Shown here one piece after another: positions 39,767-52,400 of a DNA stretch of 64,000 nucleotides. This DNA comes from Carposina sasakii. Its lineage: Eukaryota; Arthropoda; Insecta; Lepidoptera; Carposinidae. The notes beneath the pieces were generated by a model. It was not told the DNA's origin, did not search any database, and saw only the letters and a list, made by a program, of their open reading frames with translations. The DNA is taken from NCBI GenBank assembly GCA_014607495.2, contig CP053160.1, forward strand, positions 13,702,001 to 13,766,000, written 5' to 3'. The first letter of the stretch is position 1; the number at the start of each line of letters is the position of its first letter. The translations under genes and the position numbers were made by a program.

Positions 39767-40040
39767 CTATAATATAAAAATGAATCGCCAAATGTGTTGG
39801 TAAGCGCGAATCTCGAGAACGGCTGAACCGATTTCGCTAATTCTTTTTTTTTAGCGTATTCCTTGAAGTACAGGGATGGTTCTAACGGAGAGAAAATTTT
39901 AAAAAATGCCTGAATATGTCTAAAACATTCCTTTTCTACATTCCCAAACAATTTGTTCGAAATTTGAAAGTCCGGGAAGGCAAAACAATTGGGTGACGTT
40001 AGTTCAAAGGCGTGGGACAGGACAACGTCTGTCAGGCTAG
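39767..40040 (+). mobile_element. Helitron-like element, distinct family
   Basis: 5' end TCTATAATATAAAAATGAAT, then 'gaacggctgaaccgatttcg', and a 3' end 'ggacaacgtctgtcaggCTAG' followed by T. About 274 bp. It shares only the AATCG... sense-face motif with family 1. Non-autonomous. Confidence 0.7.
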
Positions 40041-40283
40041 TTGTTGACAAAAATAAAATATTCTCTGGTATCATAAATAGACCTAAGCTTTTCTATGCAT
40101 TGTAAGGCTGATACAATATTCATAGAGTTCTTCATATTCTTTTATTATAGGTAATGTAAATAACAATATTTTAGGCACACGCCGTGTCATACAACTCTAT
40201 CCTAACTAAACTTTATTTCAGTCTTTTTCCATTGAGCTTTAAAACTATTTCCGACAATCTGATATTCTATTTATATCCATCCA

Positions 40284-40377
40284 TTAGACCTTGTACATCT
40301 CAACTATACCCTTCAAAATTGGTCAGAAGTGGTACTAGTGGTTCTATCGGCCCTTGGTGATCTGCCTACCCCGTTAT
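40284..40377 (-). repeat. GCACCAAGGGCCGATAGAACC repeat, partial reverse copy
   Basis: 'ttgtacatctcaactatacc' to 'ggtgatctgcctaccccgtt', colinear with the middle of 11466-11645. Confidence 0.65.
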
Positions 40378-40379
40378 AT

Positions 40380-41930
40380 TATATTCTATTTGTTCCAGCT
40401 GTAGATGAAAATGGCCGCAAAATTGCATACATAAACTGATATAAAAAGGATTTTTTTATATTCATGTTATATACCTACCAGAATAATAATAAAACAATCA
40501 TTTTTGTTGACCCAAAAACTTCCTACGAACTTGGGATATTTTTCTCCAAGATTTTCAGGATAAAGAAACTTCCGACTAATTTGCGTCAAACTTTGGCACA
40601 GCTTATGCCGGCCCTGCTCTTGTCACTCACGGTCCCCGGGCGATTGTGCGGGTCCGGGAGGTACCGAATTCACAAGGGTATTATTAAATCTTGATATTTA
40701 TTGCACATTAAGGCAGGTAGAACAAGGTAATATTATAAGATTGGGCAGGTAGATTTTCGTCTTCTTCTGTACACTTGGAGGTAATGTATTATGTATTTTC
40801 TTCCATTTAACCTGTCCGTTATCATTCCGTTATCACTATTCACTCCCAGGATCCTTTCACACAGTTATATCTTTATAAGAATTTTAAGCTGTATATATTT
40901 CTTACCGCATACTGAATCATTTTAGTAATTTCTTAAGCCACTTCCTAGCAGGGAAGTAATAAGGTCATATTACAGAAACATTTATTTACGTCATTGTAGT
41001 TATAGGATTCGACGTTACTTAAAAAGTTCATTAACAGTTGTTTATTAAAAACTTAAGCAAATTTAATACATCTTTCTCAGTGCAGCTTTAGAATAAATAA
41101 CCAAAGATTTGTTATTATAATCTCTTTTTCACCGTTACTAAATTACAAACCATTTCCAATTTCGGTCTCCGAAAACCAACAAAGCATTACTTTTAGCCCA
41201 ATAAACCGGCAGACACAATTCAAGCACGAAAATCCATAAGCAAACTAGCTATCCTCACAATATGTGCATAATCGATGCGGGAACACAGCACATGGGCTCC
41301 TCTGGGGCCGGATTAAAACGTCCGCACGCTACCTTCGGCTCTGCCCCGAAGCTCCTTTAGATCTATCCAGATATTGAACTGCAGTTTAGGTAATAGAGAT
41401 TTTGTACAAATTCCTTCTATAATATTTTAAAATGTAGCTCGTGGCTATGTGGTTGAAGTGGTCAATATCATGAAATGACCCAAAATGAATTTTGAGTTGA
41501 AATTTCATTATACTAATTTTACCTATGAAATAATTAATAAAATAATATAGCCACGATATGCACATACAATAATCACGCTTTATCCTAATGAGGTTGGGCA
41601 GAAGCAATTGTTTGAGATACAGCATACGAATATTATGCTATATATTGTACACAAAAAATAAAGTTGGTAAATCTATACCAACTGCTGCTGATTTTAACAG
41701 AAACCTACGCCTAATTTATTGCTCTGAGTCACATAGTTTTGAATTTATTGTTATTTGAAATTGACCGCTACTCCTTAGTAGCTGAGTACCTGTACTCAGA
41801 TAAAAGTGGGTAGTTAGACACATGGGTGTGTTTTTATCGATAAATTGAAGTATACAACACGCCCTTCAAATATCGCTAACTTTATCCCAGACACACTGTA
41901 TATTTCCCTCAATATGTAATAAAATCTATA
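40380..41930. other. No supported gene
   Basis: AT-rich. A very short piece ('atcacgctttatcctaatga', 41571-41590) resembles the start of the repeat at 30741. An open frame at 40464-40694 (76 codons) is not recognised. Confidence 0.35.
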
Positions 41931-42261
41931 TCTATACATATAATAAAAATGTAACGGATCGCTGTCTGTGCATGGAAGATATATGAGAAAAAATATTATA
42001 GGAGAACTTTATCAACGCAAAGAACCCAAAACGATGATTTTTTGAATTTTTGTCTGTTTGTCGGTTTGTTTGTTTATCTGTGCGTTTGTGCATGCTAATC
42101 TCAGAAATGGCTGAACCGATTTCGATGCAGTTTTCAGGAATATATTGTGACAGGTCCCATTTAAGGCTACTTTTATCGCAGAAAAATGTTTTTACCCCGA
42201 AAAATTTCGACATTTTGTTTTTTCTGTAGTCCACGCGAACGGAGTCGCGGGCGTCCACTAG
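41931..42261 (+). mobile_element. Helitron-like element family 1, copy 4
   Basis: TCTATACATATAATAAAAAT at the 5' end and 'cacgcgaacggagtcgcggg' + CGTCCACTAG, T at the 3' end. 331 bp. Best-preserved 5' terminus of the family here. Confidence 0.8.
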
Positions 42262-43600
42262 TAAAATAATAAAATTAGTTATGATATAAAGTACTAAAAG
42301 ATACGAAACACAATAAAACTCTCATATAAGCCAAAATCATAAAAGTCACGTTAAAGATAATCATGTGTAATTTTGAGTCACTCGGTCGGTATATTTCAAA
42401 ATCGGTGGCACTTACCTTATTGATACCTACGCCACACGGTAGCTCCCAGCGACGAATGAGAAGTCCTAAACGCACAGCTATGGATTCGCGCTAATTACAA
42501 AAAGAGAGCAATTATTCAAAAACACATGCGTAAATTTTACGCAGACTATCTTTCTAGGGTTAAACGATGTTGTAAATTAATGTAAACTAAACGACAATGT
42601 TACGGCACATATTTTTGCTAGCACATGGGTAAATTGTTATAATACGCTCAAAGCGCAGCAGTTTCTTAGCTCGTAGCATTGCTACGGAGTCGGACAGCGC
42701 TTGCGCAGCAACATACTACATTATACGAGTATTTACACAATCATTGTGACGCGTCAAATTTTTTATTTTATTAAGAACTTATGCGTCAAATAGTTTTATT
42801 TCTTTTAAATCTAACCTATGTATCTTAAAAAAATGCATGAAAATTACCCATTGAATATTAAAAATATATACCTGATTGGGTGCAAACGGATCTCTTGATC
42901 CGGATTAAAATGACCGCATGATACCGCCATCTTCGTATCACGAATGTAGATGTATATGGATCACAAACTCTAACTTACAGCCTAAGTGGTAACTTTTCAC
43001 CGCAACACACTTGATTAAGATATCGTAGTTGTTTTCTACAATATAAGAGTTATTTTTATTTATTTTTACTTATTACGATAATATTGAAGTAGGTCGCAAG
43101 TCTGATTTTGGTATAGCTTAAACTGGGATAACAATAATGTACTAAATTATCTGTCTCTGTTAAATTAAGGTAGTTAGACAGAAATATTTAAGACAATGCT
43201 GTGACAGGCCTTGGCTTCCTATAGGTATTTTCAGTTGAGACTCCAGATACACCTATGTATTCACGGACTGTACTTTGCTCTCCTGTATAATCTGCACGTA
43301 GAATAATATGAGATGTTTGTTGTTCTATTATACAGTGGCATATGATTGCCTGTTTACCCCGAAGAAGGTCAGTTTATGTACATAATGTATCACTTATCTT
43401 ATAGCTTATCTACTTTGAGCAATATATATAACAATCTACGAGTATTTCAAATAATCAACTAAGCGTAAGCAGTTTTGCAGGGTATTGTAAAACAATTGTA
43501 TCATTTTAAAGTTAATAAATAAATAAATAAATAACTGTGAATCATTGTCATTAACAACCTGTTTATTATTGTTACTTTAATATTTCTATCTTTCTAATAT
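42262..43600. other. No supported gene; (AAAT)n tract
   Basis: AT-rich. At 43511-43533 a TAAATAAATAAATAAATAAA run may be the tail of a LINE whose body is not recognisable. Confidence 0.35.
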
Positions 43601-43614
43601 ATTACTAGCTGTTT

Positions 43615-43660
43615 CCTATGATTTCGTTCGCGTGGACTACAGAAGATTTCATTTTTGCTA
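43615..43660 (-). repeat. Helitron-like 3' end fragment
   Basis: CTAGCTGTTTCCTATGATTT then 'cgttcgcgtggactacagaa', a decayed 3' end of the same superfamily. The rest is lost. Confidence 0.5.
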
Positions 43661-43714
43661 ATTTATATCGCATAAAACAAAGTCACATTTGAACAAATAA
43701 AAATATACAAGCAG

Positions 43715-43975
43715 GGGGCCAATTCTTGAAAAGTCTCGAGTTGGAACGAAGCCGAAACGGAACCGTTGTAGACGCTTAGAACAAAGCAATAATTAGTTTA
43801 CGGTGACGTTATTAGACACATTTCAGCACGAGACAGAAATTTGTTTTTATTCTGTCATACTCGCAACCGATGCGTTCTAAAATATACCTTATTACTCAAG
43901 CAGTAAGTATATATTGCTTGTTAACGGTTCGTTAGTGTTTGCGTTTCGGCTCAAAAAATTTCAAGAATCGTCCCC
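43715..43975. mobile_element. MITE with GGGGxCxATTCTTGAAA ends
   Basis: The left end GGGGCCAATTCTTGAAA and the right end (reverse complement GGGGACGATTCTTGAAA) match at 15 of 17 positions. Further in, 'gccgaaacggaaccgtt' pairs loosely with 'gccgaaacgcaaac' and 'cgaaccgtt'. About 261 bp. Target duplication not evident. Confidence 0.55.
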
Positions 43976-43979
43976 GTGT

Positions 43980-44398
43980 CCTTCTTAAATTATTCGGCTC
44001 GGTCACTCCTCTCCATACAAAATAGACTACTGAAGGGACCATTGATATAAAATGGTATTGGATGTGTCCATATCAACATAATAAATGTTGAAATATAAGG
44101 GATGTAGTATATAACAAAAAATACAGAACAATTAAAGATTAAGAGTTTTTTTATACGCTCATAACTGCATTAGAAAGAGACAGATGTTTGCTCAAATGCA
44201 AAACGTACCATAAAGCAAATCAAAGACCTTTCGTTATACTAAGTTTATTGTCAGTTTTTGTCTATACATCGTATTTTACCGATGTCTAAGACAAGATACG
44301 CTTTTAAAGTCATAAAGCTCTTTCTATGCTTTAGTCATTGTTCTGAGGCCAGAACATTGAACAAGTATCTTATAGATACTTTTTTTAACTTTCAATAA
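43980..44398. other. No feature seen
   Basis: AT-rich. Confidence 0.35.
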
Positions 44399-44986
44399 CC
44401 GGGTCCACACCGGACGGTCGCGCGATCCATCACACCATTCTTGCAAAATTGTTTTCAACTTCATTGTCAATTAACTCTGTTGCCAATATGTAATTTAGAA
44501 AAGAGATGGTAAAATTCGTCATCCGAGTAATTGAACCGGTAGCTCAGTGGTTAGAGCGGCTGACACGGTATGCAGTGGTCGTGGGATCGATTCCCACTCG
44601 GGTGTAGAATTTTTTTTCCATTTCCTTATTAATAATTTTATAATTAACTCTGTATAAAGCCGGGCCCCGTATTCCAAGCGATTTTTGTACATCGTTCTCA
44701 CCCAGAACCGTCTTTTTTGTTTCTGTAATTTTTTGCGCAAATATTTAAGCAAAATAATGATTGCTGCTGCCACAGCAATTCGACGCCACCGCTGTACATG
44801 TGACTCCATCTCCAGCAAGAGTTCGACTGAATCACGGATCGCCTATGGATCACTTGGAGCGTAGTTCAGGATCGCAGTTTCAACAAACTGGATCGGTCTA
44901 GTAAGTTCCACGCTCCACGCATCACGATCTTGGATCACGGATTGTGGGGTCGCCGATCCAATTTGGATCGTCCGGTGTGGACCCGG
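44399..44986. mobile_element. TIR element (CCGGGTCCACACCGGACG ends) with GATCC-rich interior
   Basis: The left end CCGGGTCCACACCGGACGGT and the right end (reverse complement CCGGGTCCACACCGGACGAT) match for 19 of 20 bp. Between 44833 and 44970 there are repeated GGATC/GATCC motifs ('cacggatcgc', 'tatggatcac', 'ttggatcacgg'), which look like subterminal binding motifs. The flanks (TCAATAA left, CTAATAG right) hint at a diverged duplication. No transposase. A tRNA-like segment lies inside. Confidence 0.65.
44533..44604 (+). tRNA. tRNA-like sequence (pseudo-tRNA or SINE head)
   Basis: Box A TAGCTCAGTGG (44540-44550) and box B GGATCGATTCC (44584-44594) are intact. The T-arm pairs perfectly (GTGGG/CCCAC) and the D-arm has GCTC/GAGC. 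The acceptor stem pairs only about 5 of 7 and the anticodon stem is poor, so no amino-acid identity can be assigned. A T8 run (44610-44617) follows at once, as a Pol III terminator would. It lies within the TIR element 44399-44986, so a working tRNA gene is unlikely. Confidence 0.5.
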
Positions 44987-45030
44987 CTAATAGAGGTTGT
45001 CATGGAAACCTTTTTTACAAATTACCAGAT

Positions 45031-45174
45031 TTACGGCCAATTTCTATACGAGAAATTGAAAAAAAAACTCGGATTCTTTTATTCCTAATTTGAAATTTTG
45101 TATGAAAATAATTAAAGATTAAATCTAAGATATGTAAAAAATCTCTCAAGATCAGTTATTAAAATTGGCGGTTA
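45031..45174. mobile_element. MITE with TTACGGCCAATTT ends, short copy
   Basis: The left end TTACGGCCAATTTCTATACG and the right end (reverse complement TAACCGCCAATTTTAATAAC) belong to the family of 4783-5150. The GATCTTGAGAGAT motif near the right end matches GATCTCGAGAGAT at 4806-4818. Confidence 0.55.
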
Positions 45175-45201
45175 GCCACCACATTAACAATACCCAATCA
45201 A

Positions 45202-45636
45202 GGGTATTTTGTCGTTTGACACCACAATTCGATGATACCGCGGTGTCAACTGCACAAGGACCTTTTTTGAATTGCGCGATAAACACCGTAGTATCATATA
45301 ATAGTCTGTGGTGGTGTCAATCGATCAATAAGTCTTTTGGACTTCATTGTTTGACACCATGGTCCTAACCAAGTTTTTCAAAAAACCCTGACCTATGTAC
45401 AATTTTTTCTACTGACCCCAGTACTTGCACTAACTACAATCGCCACGAGAAAGTTTTTTTTATTCTTGCTAGTGGTCTTAGTCATCTTTAGTTTAGGACT
45501 ATAGTGTCAAACGACGAAATTCAAAATACTTATTCATTGATTGACACCGCGGTCTCCATCGCGCAATTCAAAAAAAGTCCTTGTCCAGTTGACACCGCGT
45601 TGTCATCGGCTCGTGGTGTCAACCGACGAAAGACCC
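45202..45636. mobile_element. Long-TIR MITE with perfect 8-bp target duplication
   Basis: The outer ends are GGGTATTTTGTCGTTTGACA and, as reverse complement, GGGTCTTTCGTCGGTTGACA. The arms are about 150-170 bp with indels. Both flanks carry CCAATCAA (45194-45201 and 45637-45644), an exact 8-bp duplication as made by hAT, P or Merlin-type transposases. The arms contain many TTGACACC / GGTGTCAA units, some fused as ACCGCGGTGTCAA palindromes. No transposase. The two open frames inside (45165-45368, 45504-45713) are by-products of the arms. Confidence 0.85.
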
Positions 45637-45649
45637 CCAATCAATTAAA

Positions 45650-47985
45650 CAACTTTAGGAGTAGGTATACACATTTCTTAAAATGTACCTATAACATATC
45701 GACATCTTCTTAAATCCATGAAAGGGACAAATTTTGGGGCCAGTCAGAAACAAGTGTGACCCTCCTTGTGCTGCTGACGACCATAAACTTTACGATGCTC
45801 TCCTCGAAACAAACCTATGGGGATATATAGCCGAAACAAAGACATTTGGCATATTACCTTGTGTATGTGTGTGTAGGTAGATCTAATTTGAATTGAATAG
45901 ATATACGTGCCATATAGTGCCATAGCTCTTAGGCCAAATTGTTTGATGACTAAATACTTAACTAATGGTAGTATTTTTGACGTGTACTGACTAATAGTAA
46001 GCTTAACTATAGATCAAACAAATTGGTCTGTTGTATTATAAGGTACGAAATAATTATTTTACTTTCTTTTACCACGAGACTATCCGCCAGTGACGATAAT
46101 GTGAAAAATCCATAGTAATTTGTGAAAAACTTGCCGAAAAATTCAAATTCAGGCAACCGTTCGAGAGACTGTCCGTTATTATAGGTAAGTCACAAGAAGG
46201 GTCTATTTACATAATAAAATTTACATAAATCAAATTATAAAGTACAAAAAATTAGAGTTAAAAACCAAACAATCATACTTGTAATTACAATATTATTTTA
46301 AAATGAATGAATGACCTTGTGTCTTGTGTAACTAATTTAGTTCACCCTTTGTATCTATTATCATTGTGAAACGTCAATCTTAGCTTTATTTAAAATATCG
46401 GCATAAATACCCATAAAGTGGGCGATATCTATTATTAGTTTTCGATATATTTGTTCCTTTATAATATAATAACCTTTATAATATTATTATATACTACGCT
46501 TTAAATAGATAAAACCAATATTTATTCATGCTAGAATTTAATGATGTCTGCATAAATACTTGACTTTTAATTTCAATGGAGAAGAATACGCTTGTTGAAA
46601 TATCGTTGTTTTTTCATACTTAATAACTTTTTAGTACTTACGTCTTCTGAGTCTGGATACATTTGGGTCATGATAGCAGGTTTTATTATATTTACTTTTA
46701 ATTCACTAAATTTTCTTTTCTAATTCCGAAGCAAGTTAAGTGGCCCCCAGTTTGTTCAGGCACTCGACACGTGGCCCTCGACGGTCGATCTCTTTCAATT
46801 AACTTGAGCACCCTTGTAGGCATGGGGCATGGTCGGGCTTTTCATACTATTTAGTTGCGTGTGATGCTTTTTGTGGTTTTGTGAAAATATAGGGATTAAA
46901 TAGACTTTTTAGTATTGAGGGGAAACTGGGGATTTTCAACTTTTTTCGAAATGTAAAATACATACCTACTTAGATTTTTAATATACAATTTTTAGTATTT
47001 ACTGTGAGTATGAGACTATAGTTTTTGAACATACTTATGAATATATATTCGAATTGGATAAACATAGAGGTAGGCAAAATTTGGCATACATTAATGCAAA
47101 AACAAAATGGATGATAATAGATAGGTTTGCTACTATTCTATAGCAGGTCTATTCACAGTAAATATTGGCTACGAATAAACTAATTAACTTATCAACTGCA
47201 GATACTTTGCATCCGTCAGATTATGAACAATACTAACTGAGAAAATTAAAGTCACAGAGCAGTCAAGATCATGAGCATTACAAAAAAAACCAAATCTGGG
47301 ATTCCTTGTGCAAGATAGAAAATACCCACTACAAATTGAATTACGTCCTGCGTTCCTTCGACCGGGGGAGTCGTGCGCGGTGCTTCCCAGAGAATCACGT
47401 TGAACCCCAAGTAGACTATGCCTTTTTATTATCTTCGAAAGGAATTTAAATAGCTGTTACGGTTATTAAAATAAAATGCGCTTCAAGTTTTTGCACCCTA
47501 TATAAAACAGCAATAGGTAATTAAAAATTCCGGCTGTAACGTTAAGAAAAAAGTTTGTTTGCACTTTGTAACGAAAAATAAATGTAGCTTTCTTTTAGAA
47601 AATACACGATTGTACATTATATTGATGATATGTAAGTACATCATAATAATGAAATTATGATGACGGCTTATGAAAATTTTCCGATTTAATGTAATCAACA
47701 GGCATAACAAACAGACTGTGGGTATCAATCGCATGCTAAATCAAACTCCTCGAAGAAACGCAAGTGTGAAGTCACTCTAACTTGGACTGCAGCCACAGCT
47801 GACAGCAGACAGCAGACAGTCCCTTTCCAATTTGCGTTCCGATAAACGAGAGAACTCGAAACGAATAAATGAAAACTGCAGAACAAATTGATTTCTCACT
47901 CAAACAGAACCGCATCCGGATTGAGACAGTTTTTGTTCCTGTCGTTTTGTTGGCGACTAGTTAGTATGAAGGTTATGGAGATATG
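45650..47985. other. No supported gene
   Basis: Mostly AT-rich. Two GC-richer islands, 46739-46850 and 47335-47415, match no repeat here. The first is preceded by a pyrimidine-rich stretch ending in AG. Neither has a frame I can assign. Short GACAGCA-type tandem units occur near 47800-47820. Confidence 0.35.
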
Positions 47986-47990
47986 TATTA

Positions 47991-48323
47991 CTAGTGACCG
48001 CCCGCGACTCCGACCGCGTGGACTACAGAAAAAACAAAATGTCGAAATTATCCGGGATAAAAACATTTTCCCGGGATAAAAAATATGTTGTGGGACCTGT
48101 TATACTCGTAATATATTCCTGAAAACTGCATCGAAATCGGTTCCCGGGATTAGCGTGCACAAACGCACAGACAAACAGACAAACCGACAAAAATTCCTCA
48201 TTGTTTTCGTACTATTGCGTTGGGTGACCACCTTCACTACTATTTTTTCACATATATCTTCCATGTCTGTACACACAGACACATACAGACAGCGATCCGT
48301 TACATTTTTATTATATGTATTGA
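47991..48323 (-). mobile_element. Helitron-like element family 1, copy 5 (reverse)
   Basis: CTAGTGACCGCCCGCGACTC to 'cagcgatccgttacattttt' and ATTATATGTATTGA. About 333 bp, with small internal indels relative to 27806-28149. Confidence 0.75.
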
Positions 48324-48324
48324 T

Positions 48325-49015
48325 TATGTTTGGCTGTGAGTATCAACTCGGCATTATTCATGTATGACTATAAATTCATACTCTAGAGAGTATAGTATCT
48401 ATTGACAAATAAAAACAATTAAATTCCTTGTGAAAATTGAAACGTGTACATTCGGAAACCCTTTCTTATCCGCAGGCTGATTATCTAACACGCAACCGGT
48501 CGCAATCGCTAGATAATCGCTGTCAAACATGACATTTGGTATTATCCTACTAGTTAGATTAAAAAGTCTGCCCCACACTCATAGATTACAAAATAGAGTT
48601 TTTTTGAATCAGGCGCGTAGTCGTCTTTTGACGTTTAGCTACCGGTTACCGACCAATCGCAAGTTAGTAAATATCTGCGGAGTCTACCTCGGCGTTTGGG
48701 AGGATGTACACATTTACATCATACAAAAAACACACGCTCCAAGAGCTTAAGCTGTAGGTACTTTGATTCTTGAATCAGTCTTGATGGAGATAGTCATAAA
48801 AAATGCAGATAACTCTTATTATTTTAGTTCTGTAGATGTTTATTAAAATACAATCAATTTTTAATCCCTAGGCAATTAGTAGCGTCAAACGATTTTCATT
48901 CTCGGGTAGCTTAAAATGTTAGCTACATTGAACGTCATTGCTCCCTCTTAAGTAGATATTATAGGTATATATAGTAGATAAATAATTTCGTAGTTATTAA
49001 AGAGTGAACTAATGA
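48325..49015. other. No feature seen
   Basis: AT-rich. The open frame at 48529-48750 (73 codons) is unrecognised and lacks context. Confidence 0.35.
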
Positions 49016-49017
49016 AA

Positions 49018-49262
49018 GTTTTTTTTTTTATTTATTTATTTATTAGGGTAAATACAGTGTATCACACATTTTAATATTCTGTTACCTCTAAACCTGTATA
49101 GGTTTGTGGAGGCAATGACATTCGCTTACTCCATTTGTACACGACATTTAGTATACTATATACATTATTACATTAAAAAACAACATTCAAATAGATAATG
49201 TACAGAGATATACAAAACTACAGATGAAATCTGGCCAAAATAGTTGTATAAAAATTAGGCGT
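49018..49262 (-). mobile_element. LINE 3' UTR with (TAAA)n poly-A tail, minus strand
   Basis: In plus orientation it starts with a T-run and TTTATTTATTTATT, the complement of a (TAAA)nA tail, followed by 'taaatacagtgtatcacaca' and 'aacctgtataggtttgtgga'. The layout is that of the 3' end of a non-LTR element on the minus strand. No coding part is recognised. Confidence 0.5.
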
Positions 49263-49264
49263 CC

Positions 49265-52190
49265 AATCCAGCAGTGGCTAATCAAAAACTGTAATGAATC
49301 AAAGGCCTTCGTAGCGACAGCTTTGCCAATTTTACTGTTTTTTATCCAATCTCGTTAGTTGAAACTGAATTCCAATCACCTTGTTACCTTAACTTTATTA
49401 CCAGCAACCACTTCAGTAGGTATAATTTTTGGACTAGGTAACTAAAATAATAAAGACATGACAATGTGATAAGATAAAGACACATACAAAAGATGAGAGA
49501 TTCTACCAATAGTAAATCACGACATTATTACGAATAGATAAAGCTACATTTGCATTTTTCTTTCTTTTCATTCGTTTGCAGTTAATGTTATCCATGGCAT
49601 CAAGCCATTATTTTAGTTAAGTTCTGTTCATAGCATTGCATATAACTATATAAGTATATGTATATTTATATATATTTGTCAAAAGTAGCATTTGATCACA
49701 TCCACCCACAAGTAATAATTTATTTTTGAATCTAAACCTGATGCGTATTTCATGATATTTATTTATATAATACTTATGTAAAATTACTAATGATTCAAAT
49801 AACATGGTAATTATTTTTGCTAGCTACTAAATACTCGTACATAACACAACACGTTATTTCTATGGCAAAATAAACTTAATCCGCCGTGAAGCAAATCCAG
49901 TATCTTCCGTAATACCTACACAAGATTCACAAAAAGGTCGATATCGCAGTCTTTTGTCAGTCGACATCTCTAAGAAACGGTGACAGCCTCTCAGGACGAC
50001 CTATTCCGATTTGTATGTAGATAAATGGAAAGACGGTTCAATCGATCCTTCGAGAGGTTGTGGATTTTTATACTGAAAGTTCAGATAATCTTTGTTACTT
50101 TGAAAATTTAAGCTATTTAGGTAATTCAGGCTATTCTACAAATTCAGGTTACAACTGTTTATGGAAAATGATATTTATTTCACTAGCAAAAACAATTATC
50201 TACAGTTACAGGTACTGGGCAGAATTACTTTACAAGTAAGTTTAGTTGTGATTTCATTATTTCTGTTCTTATTGTAGAAAATTTTAATTGGCGTTTCTTC
50301 GTATTGTACATTTATATTAAGATGGCTATTATTTATTATTGCTGATGTCTCTAGATTAAATCAAAGAATAAAAATGAAGCTTATATCGAAGATAATATAA
50401 AGGGGAATAGATAAAAATTAAGATTTAGGAAAATAAAGCCAGTAATTGATTTACATTACAGAACCTTAAATGTGGAGAGAACTCTCACCCAATAACGAAT
50501 CTTAATTAAAATTACAAATAAAGTAGATACCTTCTGAATTTTTAAATGTACTTCTAACCCTTTACAAAACCTATACATCAAATTTAATTGTAGACAAGGA
50601 TATTGTTTCACTTTTGGTCAACGTCATTAGAAGACTTATTCAGTGTAGTAGATACAATTAACAAACTACAGATATCTCGTCACTTACAAATATGTACATC
50701 CCGAAGGCATTCGAAAGACGCCTAGCTTGGTTGAAGCCTTGCTGACTAAACTTGATCATCGAAAGTGTAGCTACCTCTCAGACTATAAAAAGGGCCAATT
50801 CTAAATCCCAAAAACCACATGGAAGCTGTGTTTTCGTAATCCAAAGCTGTGCCTATTTTACCGCAGTTAAAAACTGACGTGCCCCTTAACTGTCGGCCCC
50901 CCTTCACACTTTTTGTGCACCTTCTTGTGACACTTCATTTATAATTCTGCTTAATCCAAGTGAGTGAGTTCTTACCGAATGAATTTGTAATGTAAAGATT
51001 AATGATATATATTCCAAGTTTCCTTGAAAGCTTTCCCCGACTGCTTTTTATTGTAATTTATCAGGCCGCGCTGTTCTTTTGTGATACAATCGGAATGTAT
51101 TCTTATATACATAATTCATAATAATAGTTAATATTAATGAAGATGGTTATGTCACTCGCTTATTGGATAGCAATCATATTAAGGGGAAATATGGCGAGAG
51201 CTGTAGTTATTGATCTTACGTCAAGATTAAAAGGTTTTGGGCACGCGATGGTTATTGTTATGGGAAACAGTTATAACTTTAGGTAAATTAGATGCCATTT
51301 TGTGATCGGTTGTGAACGCCTTTTAAAATAGTATAAGAAAGTGCTAAGATTAAACATACAAACAATTACATACTCACATACTTAACCTCATGCCTGGGTA
51401 GTATAGATTTTTTAAATCGTGTAACAATGCAGCACGATTCATAGTATTTTTCTACGGTACCCTAAAAAACTGAATAATATAGTTCAAGATAATATTATAA
51501 AAGAAGTTGCAAATTAATTTCGAATTCTCAACTTTTTTCTTCAATAAATCGGTAGCCAAGACTCGGATTATGGACATTTTCATGATTGAAAAGTATAAAA
51601 AAGAAAAGACAAATTCGAGGGCGAAAATAACCGATTCTTATTGAAATGTTTCGGGTCTTGGCAGTAAATTTAATTGTCCAAGTTGAGATTGAAAAAGTTA
51701 CGTTGTAGGATGATGCTGTAAGGGCGCGTGTAGATTGCGCTGTTGATTTGAACAGAAGTTTCATTTGATATTAGTATATAAATCGATATGTTTCTATGTG
51801 AATACTAAAATTACTTTTGTAAAAAAAAAATAACGAATTCATAGATATGTACTTAATACCATAATTTATTATATAAATACTTTCTTATTTGTAATAAAGT
51901 TAATTTCATTTTAAAATAGTCGAGTCTAAATATCCTAGATATGAGCAACCTTAAGAAAAATACTACATGTCCTATAAGATTAATAAGTACCAATTATTAT
52001 AGTAGGTAACAATTTTTTCTACATCATGTCCTTCTGCTGTGGTAGAGGTCTTAACGATTAGAGTCCATACTAATGGTCCCCCTATAGAGGCCCACTCTGG
52101 CCGAACATCATGCAGGTCATTCCGTCATCATCTTCCTTTCCCTACGCCGGTATCCGTTTGTATATTTTTCTTTTTACCTGACTGCGCGAC
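49265..52190. other. No supported gene
   Basis: AT-rich intergenic-looking sequence. 'ctacggtaccctaaaaaact' near 51453 resembles the end of a common moth repeat. 50700-50930 is slightly less AT-rich, without a credible open frame. Confidence 0.35.
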
Positions 52191-52194
52191 GCAA

Positions 52195-52400
52195 AGGAGT
52201 GGTATTGTGTTTAACAGCCTATGTATGTATGTTTGTATGTTCCTTTGAAGCACTACACAGACCAAGCCCCTCAGCCGATTTTTATGATTCATACGTCAAT
52301 CCATTCCTCTTAGTCCGGCGAGTGTCACTAAAGACATGACGTTAGTGAAAATCCAATATGGCGACTACTGGACGCCATTTCGTGAAAATGAAAAAAAATA
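52195..52400 (+). repeat. Probable interspersed repeat fragment
   Basis: 'tatgtatgtatgtttgtatg' + TTCCTTTGAAGC followed by 'ccgatttttatgattcatac' and 'aatccaatatggcgactact' has the composition of a Helitron-like or related repeat. No second copy is in the window, so this is tentative. Confidence 0.35.

Noticed and set aside
44533..44604. Functional tRNA gene
   Set aside because: Boxes A and B and T-arm are good, but the acceptor and anticodon stems pair badly and the segment sits inside a transposable element. Listed only as tRNA-like.
45165..45713. Open frames of 67 and 69 codons with DTAVS repeats
   Set aside because: They fall within and straddle the edges of a MITE whose arms contain repeated TTGACACC units; frame and composition follow the repeat.
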